Assembly (NCBI RefSeq): GCF_024806495.1
Contig: NZ_JANUFF010000004.1
Location: forward strand, 1 to 64,000
Length of the DNA stretch: 64,000 nucleotides
Direction: 5' to 3'
DNA from: Chryseobacterium sp. JUb7
Lineage (GTDB): Bacteria > Bacteroidota > Bacteroidia > Flavobacteriales > Weeksellaceae
Position 1 is the stretch's first letter, and each line of letters begins with the position of its first letter. The notes under the pieces are model-generated. The model was not told where the DNA came from. It was given only the letters and a program-made list of their open reading frames with translations, and made no database searches. Both the position numbers and the translations under genes were made by a program. Below are positions 17,636 to 27,351 of the stretch, one piece after another.

Positions 17636-18502
17636 TTAATCTTTTAAAATCTTTTGGGATACAGGCTCATTGTTGATTGTTCCTGTAACGATATAATTTC
17701 CTTTTGGTAAATCCGTTACATCCAGATTATATATAGGTCTTGTGGATGATTTTTTCACCATTTGACCAAACATATTGTAAATTTTTACATTTTGAATTTC
17801 GCCTCCAAAAATAATTTCATTTTCTTTAACAAAAGAGTTTTGAATAAAATTATATTTAAAGTCATTGAAGTCAGTTTCTGCAATGGCTAATGTTCCGCCT
17901 CCTGAATTAACAGGATTAGTAACTCCGGTAGTGAAATCAATCGTATTATCATTTGTATCACCGGAAATTCTTTTAATAGCTGTTGTGGTAGTCGGAGAAG
18001 GAGCCGGTCCTGAACCTTCAAACTGATTAGCCGTTAATCCGTATCCTACAAAATCTGCAACATTTGAACTCAAAGGACCTGTAACCTGTACTGCATTATT
18101 GGCTAAAACTATTTTCCCGGAAGTAACAGCGATTCCAATTCCTACGGAAGGATTAGAAGATCCGTCAAAATTAATAACTGTGGTAGCAATAAAATCAGGG
18201 CTCGGAAGATTTACAGTTCCACCTCCACCTGTTGCCTCTTGAATCAAGTAGCTTTGACCGGGGCTCAAGGTAATATTTGGTAACGTATGATATTGAGTAA
18301 ACGTAGATGTTGCCGGAGCATATTGGATTGTTGCTCCAACAAGAGAAGCCGTAGATGAACCTATATTTTTTAAAACTACGTAGTCATTCTTCAGAGTAGA
18401 TCCTGTGTTTCCACCTCCACCATAAATTTCATTAATTACAATTTGGGCATTTGTAAATAGAATTACCGAAACGAATCCGATAAAGGTAAAAATCTTTTTC
18501 AT
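17636..18502 (-). CDS. T9SS-secreted lamin-tail domain protein
   Basis: 288 residues. Signal peptide MKKIFTFIGFVSVILFTNAQ, then a lamin-tail (LTD) domain (IVINEIYGGGGNTG, NDYVVLKNIGSS) to about residue 170, and a type A T9SS sorting domain (VKIYNMFGQMVKK to C-terminal VSQKILKD). LTD domains occur on secreted nucleases and surface proteins, but no nuclease motif is present here. The sorting domain is almost the same as that of the next gene upstream (18721-19512), so the pair are modular paralogues with exchanged cargo. Confidence 0.85.
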   Translation of the reverse strand: MKKIFTFIGFVSVILFTNAQIVINEIYGGGGNTGSTLKNDYVVLKNIGSSTASLVGATIQYAPATSTFTQYHTLPNITLSPGQSYLIQEATGGGGTVNLPSPDFIATTVINFDGSSNPSVGIGIAVTSGKIVLANNAVQVTGPLSSNVADFVGYGLTANQFEGSGPAPSPTTTTAIKRISGDTNDNTIDFTTGVTNPVNSGGGTLAIAETDFNDFKYNFIQNSFVKENEIIFGGEIQNVKIYNMFGQMVKKSSTRPIYNLDVTDLPKGNYIVTGTINNEPVSQKILKD

Positions 18503-18663
18503 AATAAATTATTTGGTGTTTGTAATTAACTGAATACAAAAACAATACCACCTGAACGAATTAATTTCATTCAAAATAACGCTATTATTAATCACAACCA
18601 CCGAAATATTATATTAAATGAAAAATATTCATTTAATATAAGTCTTATTTATAAGTTTAAACA

Positions 18664-18694
18664 TAAAAAATCCGTCGTTTCTGCGAAACGACGG
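18664..18694 (-). terminator. Strong terminator of the T9SS gene at 18721
   Basis: TCCGTCGTTT, loop CTGCG, AAACGACGGA (18671-18694), a perfect ten-pair stem. On the minus strand it is followed by six T. It separates the two tandem T9SS genes. Confidence 0.9.
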
Positions 18695-18720
18695 ATTATA
18701 TTTAAAAAATTCTATAAGAA

Positions 18721-19512
18721 TTAGTCTTTTAAAATTTTCTGAGAAACCAATTCATTGTTAACTGTACCTGTTACGATATAGTTCCCTTTTTGTAATTCAG
18801 AAACATTTAAAGTTTCGTTTTCTTTAACAGAAGCAGATTTTACAACCTGTCCGAACATGTTATAAACTTTTACGTCTTTTACGTTGGCTCCAAAAGTGAT
18901 TCCTTCAGATTTAACAAAAGTATTTTTGATCATTCTATATTTAGATGCCGCTACTTCTCCTGTAGCTAAACTTCCTGCTGCTACAACAGAGAAATCATCA
19001 AATGCAGCTACAGTTGCATTATTATAAGCTCTTACAGCTAACTGTAATGTTGTAACATTTGCAGGAGCAGTAACCGTAGTTGTAAACTGAGTCCACGCAC
19101 CAGAAGTTGCTAAGTATCCATTCTCAGGTCCTCTTAAAGGATCTGTACCTACTGTACTTGCGTTACCTTGCTGATAGATAATATTTGATGATGCATCCTT
19201 ATAAACTGACCATATTCTTGCGTCAGTACCATCTCCTGTTGCTTTGTACCAGAAAGAAACAGTATAAGACTGTCCTGCACTTACAGGAACATCCTGATAA
19301 AATCCTGTAGTTGCTGTTGCATTTTGATACTGAGCTGAATTCGTTCCATTATGACCATCAGCAGCTACCAAATTTGGTAATTGATATGAATTAGTAGGTC
19401 CAGCAGTCCATCCTGTCAATCCGTTATTAAAAGTTGGATTAGATACTAAGTTCTGAGCAAATGCACCAGTTGAAATTAATGCTACTGCAATAAGAGAATA
19501 AATCTTCTTCAT
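18721..19512 (-). CDS. T9SS-secreted carbohydrate-binding-like protein
   Basis: 263 residues. Signal peptide MKKIYSLIAVALISTGAFAQ, then a jelly-roll domain typical of CBM4/9-like modules (NLVSNPTFNNGLTGW, YTVSFWYKATGDGTDARIW, TTLQLAVRAYNNATVAAFDD) to about residue 180, and a T9SS sorting domain (VKVYNMFGQVVKSAS, ending VSQKILKD). Probably a small secreted or surface-bound sugar- or lectin-type binder. It has its own promoter and terminator. Confidence 0.82.
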   Translation of the reverse strand: MKKIYSLIAVALISTGAFAQNLVSNPTFNNGLTGWTAGPTNSYQLPNLVAADGHNGTNSAQYQNATATTGFYQDVPVSAGQSYTVSFWYKATGDGTDARIWSVYKDASSNIIYQQGNASTVGTDPLRGPENGYLATSGAWTQFTTTVTAPANVTTLQLAVRAYNNATVAAFDDFSVVAAGSLATGEVAASKYRMIKNTFVKSEGITFGANVKDVKVYNMFGQVVKSASVKENETLNVSELQKGNYIVTGTVNNELVSQKILKD

Positions 19513-19546
19513 AGTTTAAAAATTTAATTATTAATAATTTACATTA

Positions 19547-19578
19547 CAAAATTACAGGAATTTTTCTTTTCAATACAA
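19547..19578 (-). promoter_or_regulatory. Promoter of the CBM-like T9SS gene
   Basis: On the minus strand TTG (19578-19576) and TAATTTTG (19554-19547) with a 21-nt spacer, matching the Bacteroidota pattern. The ATG is at 19512, giving a leader of about 30 nt. Confidence 0.65.
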
Positions 19579-19664
19579 TAATTGGGTTAATTTTTTGTTA
19601 ATAATGCTAAAACCCTAATCATTAACATTTTTTAGCTATTTTTACCAATTATTTTTACTGAGGC

Positions 19665-22600
19665 TTGCGGAATTATATCCTGATATTCGTGTTGTTTTTT
19701 ATGGGCTTATTCTCAAGTAACGCACAGGTTTTTTCATGGACTAATCCCAATATCCCACAAGACAGTATAAAAAGAGACAGTATACTTGCTGCCAGGCTTG
19801 AACAGGACATTTTTGCAAAAGATACTTTAGATTTTGTTAAAACAAGCAACCGAATAGTTGTAGATGAGGCCGTACTTGCTAAAAATGATAAAAAAAGATT
19901 TCTTGGAGAGCTAAATTCTAAAGGTTCCATTATTAGGGGAATCACGTTTGGTAACAATCAGGGGCAATCTGTACAGAGCTCTATGGATTTACAGATTTCA
20001 GGAAGACTTTCGAAAGATGTTACTATTCTCGCCAGTATTTCAGATCACAATTTACCCATCCAGGCTGATGGATATACGCAAACTTTAGAAGAGTTTGATA
20101 AAATCTATATGCAGCTTAATATTAAGGATAAATCGATCTTAAGAGCCGGTCACTTAGACTTGGTAGAATCTAAAAATTATTTCGCCAAATTTCAAAGACG
20201 AAGCATGGGTCTTGAATTTCAGACCGAATTCGGCAAAGAAAATAAGACATTTGTAGATGTATCCATGGGTGTTGCCCGAAGTGAATTTCACAGGGTTCGT
20301 TTTCAAGGGGTTGAGGGAAATCAGGGACCATATCGACTAACAGGTAAAAACGGTGAACAGTTTATCACTCTTATTTCAGGTTCGGAACAGGTTTTTATCG
20401 ACGGTATTTTAATGAAACGTGGAGAAAACCAGGATTATATCATTAATTACAATACAGGAGAAGTTACCTTTACCAGTTTCCGTCCTATTTTCCAACAAAA
20501 CTTCATTACTATTTCTTATAACTATACAAATAGAAATTATTCCAGATATTTATTTACCGGAAAAGTAGAGCATAAAAGAGAAAAACTGAAGCTGGGGCTG
20601 AACTGGTTTATGGAAAATGATAATAAAAATGCTCCGCTTTCTTTAAATCTTTCTCCTGAAGATGAGCAGATCTTAGCTGATGCCGGGAACAATCCTGATC
20701 TGATGTACGCTCCATCGGGAGTCGTTACAGAATATGACGTAAATAAAATACTATACCGATTGGTGCAAAACCCGAGCGGCAATTATTATCAGTTTTCCAC
20801 TGATCCGAATGAAACTCTTTATACAGTTTCTTATACTTATTTCGGATCAAATCTTGGAGACTATAAAATTACTCAGACTACCAATAACGGTCGTGTTTTT
20901 GAATATGCAGGACCTAATTTGGGAGATTACAGAGCAGTAAGAAAATTACCTTCACCTCAGAAGTCTCAGGTATACTCTTTAAATTCGGAGTATTTACTAA
21001 AAGATGGAAAAATAGGTGCCGATTTCTCCTTAAGTAATTATGATGTCAATCTTTTCTCATCAAAAGATTCGGATCAGAATGTAGGCTACGCATGGCGTGT
21101 ATTCGGAAATAAAAAGTTTACAAAAAATAACTGGAACGGTACTCCAAGCTTTGAATATCAGTACATTGACAGACAGTTCCATATTCTGGACCGTATTAAT
21201 GATGTAGAATTTTCCAGAGATTTTAACCTGGCTCAGGAATTCAGCGGAAGAACACAAAACAGATTTATTTTCAGCTTTTTAAATAAATGGAATAATAAAT
21301 CAACTTTAAACTACAGAGTCAACTATCTTGATGAGCAGGATTCTTATAAAGGAATTAAAAATGATCTTGATTTCGGATGGATCAAGAAAAAATTTTTCAC
21401 CAAAGGAAATCTTTCTTACCTAAGTACCAATGCTACTCTTCAGGACACCAAATTCATCAGAGGTGGTGTTTCTACCGAATATACCGGCAAAAAAGGAAGT
21501 TGGGCAATCGGTGGTAGTATGGAACACAATGAAAAGAAATACAATGACACCCAGTTGATGGATGTTACAAGTTTCAGCTGGAAAGAAATTTTTGTTCAAA
21601 AGAAAATCGGGGACAGTACAAGAACAAAATTATTGGCTAAAGTTTATATGCGAGACAATGATTCCGTTCGTGATAACAGGCTTCAAAGCATGAATAACAT
21701 TTTAGGATTTATGGCAGAAAGTCAGTTGATTAAAACAGAAAAAACTACATTAAATGCCTTAATTCACTATAGAAAATTCTTCTATCAGAATCAGGATGCC
21801 GATATGTCAAGGAATAATGATTTTGTAGTCGGAAATATCCTGTACAACCAACAGCTTTTCCGAAACGGTATGCGTCTGCAGGCATTTTATGAATTAGGAA
21901 ACGGACAGGAAGCGCAAAGAGAATTTCAGTATATTAAAGTAACAGATGGGCAGGGTGTCTATAAATGGACCGATTATAACGGTGACGGAATTCAGCAGCT
22001 TGACGAATTTGAAATTGCCGAGTATTCGGATTTGGCCCAATATATTAGAGTGTACACCAATTCTGTACGCTATTTACCTTCCAATAAAAATAAATTACAG
22101 CTGGCTTTATTCGTCAACCCATCTGTCGTTTTCAATTCTGAAAATGCATTTTTAAAACGTTGGAATTTTAATATTTCCTTAAATTCCCAAAACTCTTTCT
22201 ATAAAAAAGACAAGGTTTTGGTGATTAACCCATTCGAAAAAAATGCAGATCAGATTCTTAAAAATCAAAATATTTTAACATCAGTTCAGTTCAGTCCGAC
22301 AGAGAAGTCAGGTTGGAACGGAAACTATCGTTTTATCTCTAATGACAACCTCATCAATGCCAATTTCAGTAATGAAGAGCGTGAACAGACTTCTCATTTC
22401 CTGAATATCGGATACTGGTTCAACAAAGAATTCAGAGTAGACTGGGAAAATTCCGTTCATGATATTAAAAACTCTTCACAGCTTTTTGCAACACGAGATT
22501 ACCGTCTGAATAACTTTGAGACCAAGCCTAAAGCGACTTATAAGTTCACAGATGCTATTCAGGCCGAACTATCTTCTGCATACCGACAAAAACAGAGAAT

Positions 22601-22898
22601 GGATGGAGAAGAGCTACTGAAAGCTTTTGATGTTACAGGAACCATTCAGTGGGACCGAAAAAAAACATCCATTAGAGGAAACTTCTCATTTATTAATAAT
22701 GATTTTAACGGAAACAATTTCAGCATTGTAGGAAACCAGATGCTGGATGGTCTAAAACCTGGAAAAAACCAAGTCTGGAGCGTATTTATTCAACAGGCTA
22801 TCAACTCATTCCTGCAGCTAAACCTTAACTATGAAGGAAGAAATTCCGGAGACCGAACAATACATATCGGAAGTATGCAGGTGAAAGCAAGTTTTTAG
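19665..22898 (+). CDS. Very large outer-membrane beta-barrel protein
   Basis: 1077 residues with signal peptide MRNYILIFVLFFMGLFSSNAQ. After an Asp/Lys-rich linker comes GSIIRGITFGNNQGQSVQSS, then ISGRLSKDVTILASISDHN and PIQADGYTQTLEEFDKIYM, a pattern I associate with a conserved Bacteroidota family of large uncharacterised surface barrels. The remaining 750 residues alternate hydrophobic and polar positions with frequent Tyr, Phe, Asn and Arg, and the protein ends in an aromatic residue (VKASF), as barrels do. Function unknown; it may be a porin or assembly factor. It starts with TTG, the only start before the signal peptide. Confidence 0.65.
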   Translation: MRNYILIFVLFFMGLFSSNAQVFSWTNPNIPQDSIKRDSILAARLEQDIFAKDTLDFVKTSNRIVVDEAVLAKNDKKRFLGELNSKGSIIRGITFGNNQGQSVQSSMDLQISGRLSKDVTILASISDHNLPIQADGYTQTLEEFDKIYMQLNIKDKSILRAGHLDLVESKNYFAKFQRRSMGLEFQTEFGKENKTFVDVSMGVARSEFHRVRFQGVEGNQGPYRLTGKNGEQFITLISGSEQVFIDGILMKRGENQDYIINYNTGEVTFTSFRPIFQQNFITISYNYTNRNYSRYLFTGKVEHKREKLKLGLNWFMENDNKNAPLSLNLSPEDEQILADAGNNPDLMYAPSGVVTEYDVNKILYRLVQNPSGNYYQFSTDPNETLYTVSYTYFGSNLGDYKITQTTNNGRVFEYAGPNLGDYRAVRKLPSPQKSQVYSLNSEYLLKDGKIGADFSLSNYDVNLFSSKDSDQNVGYAWRVFGNKKFTKNNWNGTPSFEYQYIDRQFHILDRINDVEFSRDFNLAQEFSGRTQNRFIFSFLNKWNNKSTLNYRVNYLDEQDSYKGIKNDLDFGWIKKKFFTKGNLSYLSTNATLQDTKFIRGGVSTEYTGKKGSWAIGGSMEHNEKKYNDTQLMDVTSFSWKEIFVQKKIGDSTRTKLLAKVYMRDNDSVRDNRLQSMNNILGFMAESQLIKTEKTTLNALIHYRKFFYQNQDADMSRNNDFVVGNILYNQQLFRNGMRLQAFYELGNGQEAQREFQYIKVTDGQGVYKWTDYNGDGIQQLDEFEIAEYSDLAQYIRVYTNSVRYLPSNKNKLQLALFVNPSVVFNSENAFLKRWNFNISLNSQNSFYKKDKVLVINPFEKNADQILKNQNILTSVQFSPTEKSGWNGNYRFISNDNLINANFSNEEREQTSHFLNIGYWFNKEFRVDWENSVHDIKNSSQLFATRDYRLNNFETKPKATYKFTDAIQAELSSAYRQKQRMDGEELLKAFDVTGTIQWDRKKTSIRGNFSFINNDFNGNNFSIVGNQMLDGLKPGKNQVWSVFIQQAINSFLQLNLNYEGRNSGDRTIHIGSMQVKASF

Positions 22899-22977
22899 CA
22901 GTTCATTATTTTTTTAGCATAAGTCATTTAATATTTCAAAATATTATTCTATATTTAGTGAAATATTAATTATCACC

Positions 22978-23640
22978 ATGAAAAAAATTCTTTTTACACT
23001 TTTCAGTGTATTCATTCTTTCTGCATGCCAGACGAATGAAACTGACGATCTTAACAACCATCATGAAGATCTTACATCAAAATCACAACTTTCAAAAAAC
23101 ACTACAGGAACTTTAATGTCTTCTGTAGATAAAAATGTTCTATGTGGTGGTGGAAGCTTTACCAATCCTATTAATGTTAATCCAAATTATCCTTATATCA
23201 CAGGTTATACTGTAGCATTTTGGGATAACAGTCCTTTAATACAAGGTCCGGATGTAGATAGATATACAGTTGATTTATCACATTTTGTGATCAGAAATCT
23301 TTTCCCTTGGGATGAAGTAATCTCTCCGAGTATATTCCCTATTTATTACGGATATAGTAACGAAACTGCTTTTTCTATATTTTCAGAAGGGCACAATTGG
23401 GAGACTAAAACGTTTACCATCGGACAAGATGGTGATAATGCCGCCATCTATGGAGATATGTTTAGCGGACCTGGTGGGTTTATGACAAATGATGCTACCA
23501 ATACCGTTTTACATGGTTTTAAAAGTATGTTGGCTGCTAACAATTTAAATATTTACAACATAAAAGCGATTCATATAAAAACTGATGGCTTATTGTGTAT
23601 TCCCTCAGTAAATTATATAAAAATTACAATAAAATATTAG
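22978..23640 (+). CDS. Lipoprotein of unknown function
   Basis: 220 residues. Lipobox LSAC with Cys17 after the signal MKKILFTLFSVFI. The mature part is acidic and aromatic, with LCGGGSFTNPINVNPNYPYI and a Trp/Tyr-rich middle; two later Cys could form a disulfide. I do not recognise the family. It lies 79 nt after the barrel gene and is followed by a terminator; TATATTTA at about 22949 is one base off the -7 consensus. Confidence 0.65.
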   Translation: MKKILFTLFSVFILSACQTNETDDLNNHHEDLTSKSQLSKNTTGTLMSSVDKNVLCGGGSFTNPINVNPNYPYITGYTVAFWDNSPLIQGPDVDRYTVDLSHFVIRNLFPWDEVISPSIFPIYYGYSNETAFSIFSEGHNWETKTFTIGQDGDNAAIYGDMFSGPGGFMTNDATNTVLHGFKSMLAANNLNIYNIKAIHIKTDGLLCIPSVNYIKITIKY

Positions 23641-23663
23641 CTTGCTATAACAAATAACACTTA

Positions 23664-23700
23664 TAAAATCCTTCAATCAAATTGAGGGATTTTATTTTTT
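23664..23700 (+). terminator. Terminator of the lipoprotein gene
   Basis: AAAATCCTTCAAT, loop CAA, ATTGAGGGATTTT, a 13-pair stem with one wobble, followed by ATTTTTT. Confidence 0.8.
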
Positions 23701-23710
23701 AAGAATTTCG

Positions 23711-23718
23711 TAAATTTG
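23711..23718 (+). promoter_or_regulatory. -7 box of dusB, four bases before the ATG
   Basis: TAAATTTG ends five bases before ATG 23723, so the transcript should begin at or next to the start codon. A TTG sits 26 nt upstream, slightly far for a -33 element. Confidence 0.55.
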
Positions 23719-23722
23719 CGCC

Positions 23723-24718
23723 ATGGTAAAAATAGGCAACATAGAACTGCCGGAATTTCCGCTTTTGCTGGCTCCGATGGAAGACGTGAGTGACCCTCCG
23801 TTCAGAAGATTATGTAAAATGCATGGTGCAGACTTAATGTATTCAGAATTTATCTCTTCTGAAGGCTTAATTCGTGATGCGATGAAAAGCAGAAAAAAAC
23901 TCGATATCTTCGATTATGAGAGACCCGTAGGAATCCAGATCTTCGGTGGTGATGAGGAAGCCATGGCGATGTCAGCCAAAATTGTGGAAACTGTAAATCC
24001 TGATTTGGTAGATATTAATTTTGGATGCCCTGTAAAAAAAGTGGTTTGCAAAGGAGCCGGTGCCGGAGTATTAAAAGATATAGATTTAATGGTTCGCCTT
24101 ACAAAAGCTGTTGTAAGCTCTACTCACCTTCCTGTAACGGTAAAAACTCGTTTGGGTTGGGACAGTACTTCTATCAACATTGATGAAGTTGCAGAACGTC
24201 TTCAGGAAACCGGAATCAAGGCATTGACAATTCATGCCAGAACCAGAGCCCAAATGTATAAAGGGGAAGCTGACTGGGAGCACATTTCAAGAATCAAGCA
24301 AAATCCTAATATTGAAATTCCAATTTTTGGAAACGGTGATATTGATTCTCCTGAAAAGGCTTTGGAATACAAGCAGAAATATGCCTGCGACGGAATTATG
24401 ATTGGTCGTGCAGCTATTGGATATCCATGGATTTTTAATGAAATTAAACATTTCTTCGAAACCGGTGAACATTTACCGGAGCCTAATATTTCAGACAGAC
24501 TACTGGCAGTCCGCCAACATGCTGAATGGAGTGTTGAATGGAAAGGTGAAAGACTTGGACTGGTTGAAATGAGGCAGCATTACAGCAACTATTTCCGCGG
24601 GGTACCTCACTTTAAAGAATTCAGAAAGAAATTCCTTGAGGTTTTTACCTTAGAAGAAATGGATACACTTATTAAAGAAACTCAGGCCTTTTATACAGAA
24701 TATCAGGCACAGTTATAA
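23723..24718 (+). CDS. dusB: tRNA-dihydrouridine synthase (DusB type)
   Basis: 331 residues, normal length. FMN-dependent reduction of uridine to dihydrouridine in the tRNA D-arm. Visible: LLLAPMEDVSDPPFRRLC at the start, DINFGCPVKKVVCKGAGAG with the catalytic Cys in GCP, LTIHARTRAQMYKGEADW and GIMIGRAAIGYPW for FMN phosphate binding. TIM barrel followed by the helical tRNA-binding domain. Start MVKIGNIELPEF is the usual one for this group, even though it leaves almost no leader. Confidence 0.94.
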   Translation: MVKIGNIELPEFPLLLAPMEDVSDPPFRRLCKMHGADLMYSEFISSEGLIRDAMKSRKKLDIFDYERPVGIQIFGGDEEAMAMSAKIVETVNPDLVDINFGCPVKKVVCKGAGAGVLKDIDLMVRLTKAVVSSTHLPVTVKTRLGWDSTSINIDEVAERLQETGIKALTIHARTRAQMYKGEADWEHISRIKQNPNIEIPIFGNGDIDSPEKALEYKQKYACDGIMIGRAAIGYPWIFNEIKHFFETGEHLPEPNISDRLLAVRQHAEWSVEWKGERLGLVEMRQHYSNYFRGVPHFKEFRKKFLEVFTLEEMDTLIKETQAFYTEYQAQL

Positions 24719-24726
24719 AAAAAATA

Positions 24727-24752
24727 AAACCATCAAAATATTTTGATGGTTT
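24727..24752. terminator. Bidirectional terminator between dusB and deoC
   Basis: AAACCATCAAAAT joined directly to ATTTTGATGGTTT, a perfect 26-bp palindrome with A-rich left and T-rich right flank, placed between two convergent genes. Confidence 0.85.
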
Positions 24753-24779
24753 CTTTTTATGTATTGAGTGAATTTTATT

Positions 24780-25523
24780 TTAATATCCTTCTGAAGCGGA
24801 CTGATTTTTAATCAAAGCCAATGCTGAAGACGTTCCTATTCTTTTAACGCCCATATTAATCATTCTCTCTGCATCCTCTGGAGTTCTAACACCGCCTGCT
24901 GCTTTTACAGGAAGTTTTCCGGCATTATCAAGCATAATTTTTACACCTTCAAATGTTGCTCCGTTTGGCTTTCCACCGGTAGTTTCATAAAAGCCTGTAG
25001 ATGACTTTACAAAGATATTTGACAAGTCGTTATCAGAGAAATTTTCCTCTGCCCAATCAGAAATATTTTTAGTAAGATCTGCAATCTGCTCATCTGTTAA
25101 AGCTGCAATTTCGATAATCCATTTCGCAATTTTATGATGCTGTAAGCACAATTGTGTACATTTTACAAATTCATTTTTTACCAGATCCGTATTTCCTTTC
25201 AGGTATGCATTATAATTAATAACAAAATCTAATTCGTCTGCTCCGTTTTGTATTGCCTGAGTAGCCTCTGCAAGCTTTTCATCTATGGAATACGTTCCTT
25301 CATGAAAACCTATAACAGTGCCTACTACAACATTTGAATTTTTGTCGTTGATGTACTTTTTAATTTCAGATACATAATCCGGACGGATCATTACTGCAAA
25401 AATACCATTATCAATAGCTTCCTGTGTAAGTTCTATATCTTTTTCTAAAGTTTCTTCGTTTGACATACCTGATTGTGCGGGCGTTTTCAGATAGGTCGAA
25501 TCCAAATATTGTGCAATGTTCAT
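24780..25523 (-). CDS. deoC: Deoxyribose-phosphate aldolase
   Basis: 247 residues. Splits 2-deoxyribose 5-phosphate to glyceraldehyde 3-phosphate and acetaldehyde in deoxynucleoside catabolism. The Schiff-base Lys lies in the VKSSTGFYETTGG block and the second Lys in PVKAAGGVRTPEDAERM; AQYLDSTYLKTP is the usual N-terminus. It starts 6 nt after the stop of an Lrp-type regulator, so the two are cotranscribed. Confidence 0.95.
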   Translation of the reverse strand: MNIAQYLDSTYLKTPAQSGMSNEETLEKDIELTQEAIDNGIFAVMIRPDYVSEIKKYINDKNSNVVVGTVIGFHEGTYSIDEKLAEATQAIQNGADELDFVINYNAYLKGNTDLVKNEFVKCTQLCLQHHKIAKWIIEIAALTDEQIADLTKNISDWAEENFSDNDLSNIFVKSSTGFYETTGGKPNGATFEGVKIMLDNAGKLPVKAAGGVRTPEDAERMINMGVKRIGTSSALALIKNQSASEGY

Positions 25524-25529
25524 AATCTG

Positions 25530-26000
25530 TTATACTTTCAATTGTCTGTAGATACCTTGTTCCAAAGATATGAAAGTTTCTGTTCTTGTCACGCCTTTTA
25601 GCTTTTGAAGTTTGCTAAGAATTTGCATTAAGTGATCATTATCTTTACACAAAACCTTTAAGAAAGTTGTATAATTACCGGTTGTGTAATGAGCTTCCAC
25701 CACTTCATTGATATCTTTCAGAGACTTTACCACTTCCGGATAGTGACTTGGCTGATCCAAGAATACACCAATATATGATATTACTTTATATCCGATTTTT
25801 TTAGGGTTTAAGAAAGAGATTGAGTTTTCAATAACACCTGCATGTTCCAGTTTCTTTATTCTCTGGTGAACAGCTGTAGTTGAGATCCCAACATTTTTTG
25901 AAATGTGAGCTAAAGAAGTTTTAGCGTTATCCATCAACATATAGATAATTTCTTTGTCGATTGAATCCAAATGGTAGTTTGCGTTGCTTGAATTTTTCAT
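25530..26000 (-). CDS. Lrp/AsnC family transcription regulator
   Basis: 156 residues. N-terminal winged helix-turn-helix (LDSIDKEIIYMLMDNAKTSL, then HISKNVGISTTAVHQRIKKL) and a C-terminal RAM effector-binding domain (VISYIGVFLD, EAHYTTGNYTTFLKVLCKD). Family members bind amino acids or other small ligands and act as dimers to octamers. Being directly upstream of deoC it may control its own operon; no effector can be read from sequence. Confidence 0.92.
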   Translation of the reverse strand: MKNSSNANYHLDSIDKEIIYMLMDNAKTSLAHISKNVGISTTAVHQRIKKLEHAGVIENSISFLNPKKIGYKVISYIGVFLDQPSHYPEVVKSLKDINEVVEAHYTTGNYTTFLKVLCKDNDHLMQILSKLQKLKGVTRTETFISLEQGIYRQLKV

Positions 26001-26039
26001 TTTCTACTTTTTTTTATTATTTATGTTTTTACTAATATT

Positions 26040-26972
26040 TTATAAACTTTTGAATTTAACAAAAACCGGAAAATGATCGCTATAGCCTCCCAAATATCTC
26101 GTACCCGCATACGTTCGAAAGGGTCTGCCTTCAAAATTCCTGTCCCGACTGCTAATTTTCTCAGCGTTAAACACTTCAGCGTCCTGAAATGAGAAACCAT
26201 CATTATCAAAAAGTGATTTTGACAATATAATCTGATCAAACAGCAGTCCAGATTTATAATGAAAAGTAGAATAATTTCTTGTGGAAAACAACTCTTGAAA
26301 TGGGTTCTCCAGAACCTTTTCTTGGGCGTTGTCGTAGAGAATTTTTACTAAATTTTCATCATCTGGGTTTTCATTAAAATCACCACACAGAATAACGTGT
26401 TCCTTTTCTTCATTCACAATATTCAATATCCGCCCCCGGATTTCGCTCATTATAAAGTCTCTTTTTGGTTTATTAACATCTTTTTCTCGCTTAGAGGGAA
26501 GGTGGGCGATAAAAACATTAATAATCTCTCCTTTATATTTCACTCTTGAATAAAGTACATCCCTAGTTGTATCGTAATTTTCTGTGTTTTTGTTTATAAT
26601 TTCAAAGAAGAAAGTAATAGTTTCTGAATCTATAACTTCTACTTTATTTTTATCATATAACATAGCTACATCTACCTTTCTTTCATCCATAGAATTGTAA
26701 TGTACAATTCCGTATTCAGAATTAAAAGGATCCATCTGCACAAGATCTTCCAAAACTTTCCTTCCGGAAACTTCGGACAATCCGATCATAAATGGCAGAA
26801 CGCCATTCTCCTCCTTCATCAATTGAAATACATGAGATATTTTAAAGAGTTTGTTCTTATATCTTTTTTCGTCCCAGTTTCTTAGTCCTGATTTGGTAGG
26901 ATCTAATTTATGAACTGGCTTCGGATCCGGTAGAAATAAATTTTCTACATTATAAAAAGAGAACAGCTCCAT
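26040..26972 (-). CDS. Endonuclease/exonuclease/phosphatase family protein
   Basis: 310 residues, cytoplasmic by lack of a signal peptide. Conserved positions of the DNase I-like fold: FYNVENLF at the start, IGLSEVSGRKVLEDL (metal-binding Glu), FIAHLPSKRE (His), LCGDFNENPDD (Asp, Asn) and GGYSDHFPVFVKF (Asp-His pair) at the end. Substrate (nucleic acid, phospholipid or phosphoester) unclear. It is 39 nt ahead of the Lrp gene and may head the same operon. Confidence 0.88.
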   Translation of the reverse strand: MELFSFYNVENLFLPDPKPVHKLDPTKSGLRNWDEKRYKNKLFKISHVFQLMKEENGVLPFMIGLSEVSGRKVLEDLVQMDPFNSEYGIVHYNSMDERKVDVAMLYDKNKVEVIDSETITFFFEIINKNTENYDTTRDVLYSRVKYKGEIINVFIAHLPSKREKDVNKPKRDFIMSEIRGRILNIVNEEKEHVILCGDFNENPDDENLVKILYDNAQEKVLENPFQELFSTRNYSTFHYKSGLLFDQIILSKSLFDNDGFSFQDAEVFNAEKISSRDRNFEGRPFRTYAGTRYLGGYSDHFPVFVKFKSL

Positions 26973-27351
26973 CTACAATCTTTTCAATTCTTTAAAATAT
27001 ACATTCGCTTTCAGAATGTAAATTTATTATTTTTTTTGAAATATGGTTAATTTATTTATAATATATTCATATTAATTTTATATTCAATTCATAACGATGA
27101 CATTAAATAAACATAACCAAATACTTATATACAGTTTAAAATTTCAGTTAATTAAGAAAATCACTTAATCAAGTAAGATAAAAACAGTATATAAAATTTA
27201 AAAAACTTAGAATAAAATATATTATAGATTACATTTACAGCCAAGTATTTAAACCTCAATCCCTTTAATTGCAATTATTGTTCCATTCCGTAAATAGAAC
27301 CGTAAAAATGTGAAAAAAAAGGTTGAGGTTAACGAATTTCTGCAACTTTTT
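26973..27351. other. Gene-free AT-rich stretch
   Basis: About 380 bases between the nuclease-family gene and trmD, both on the minus strand. Extremely AT-rich with no clear terminator, promoter box or conserved RNA that I could see. Confidence 0.5.
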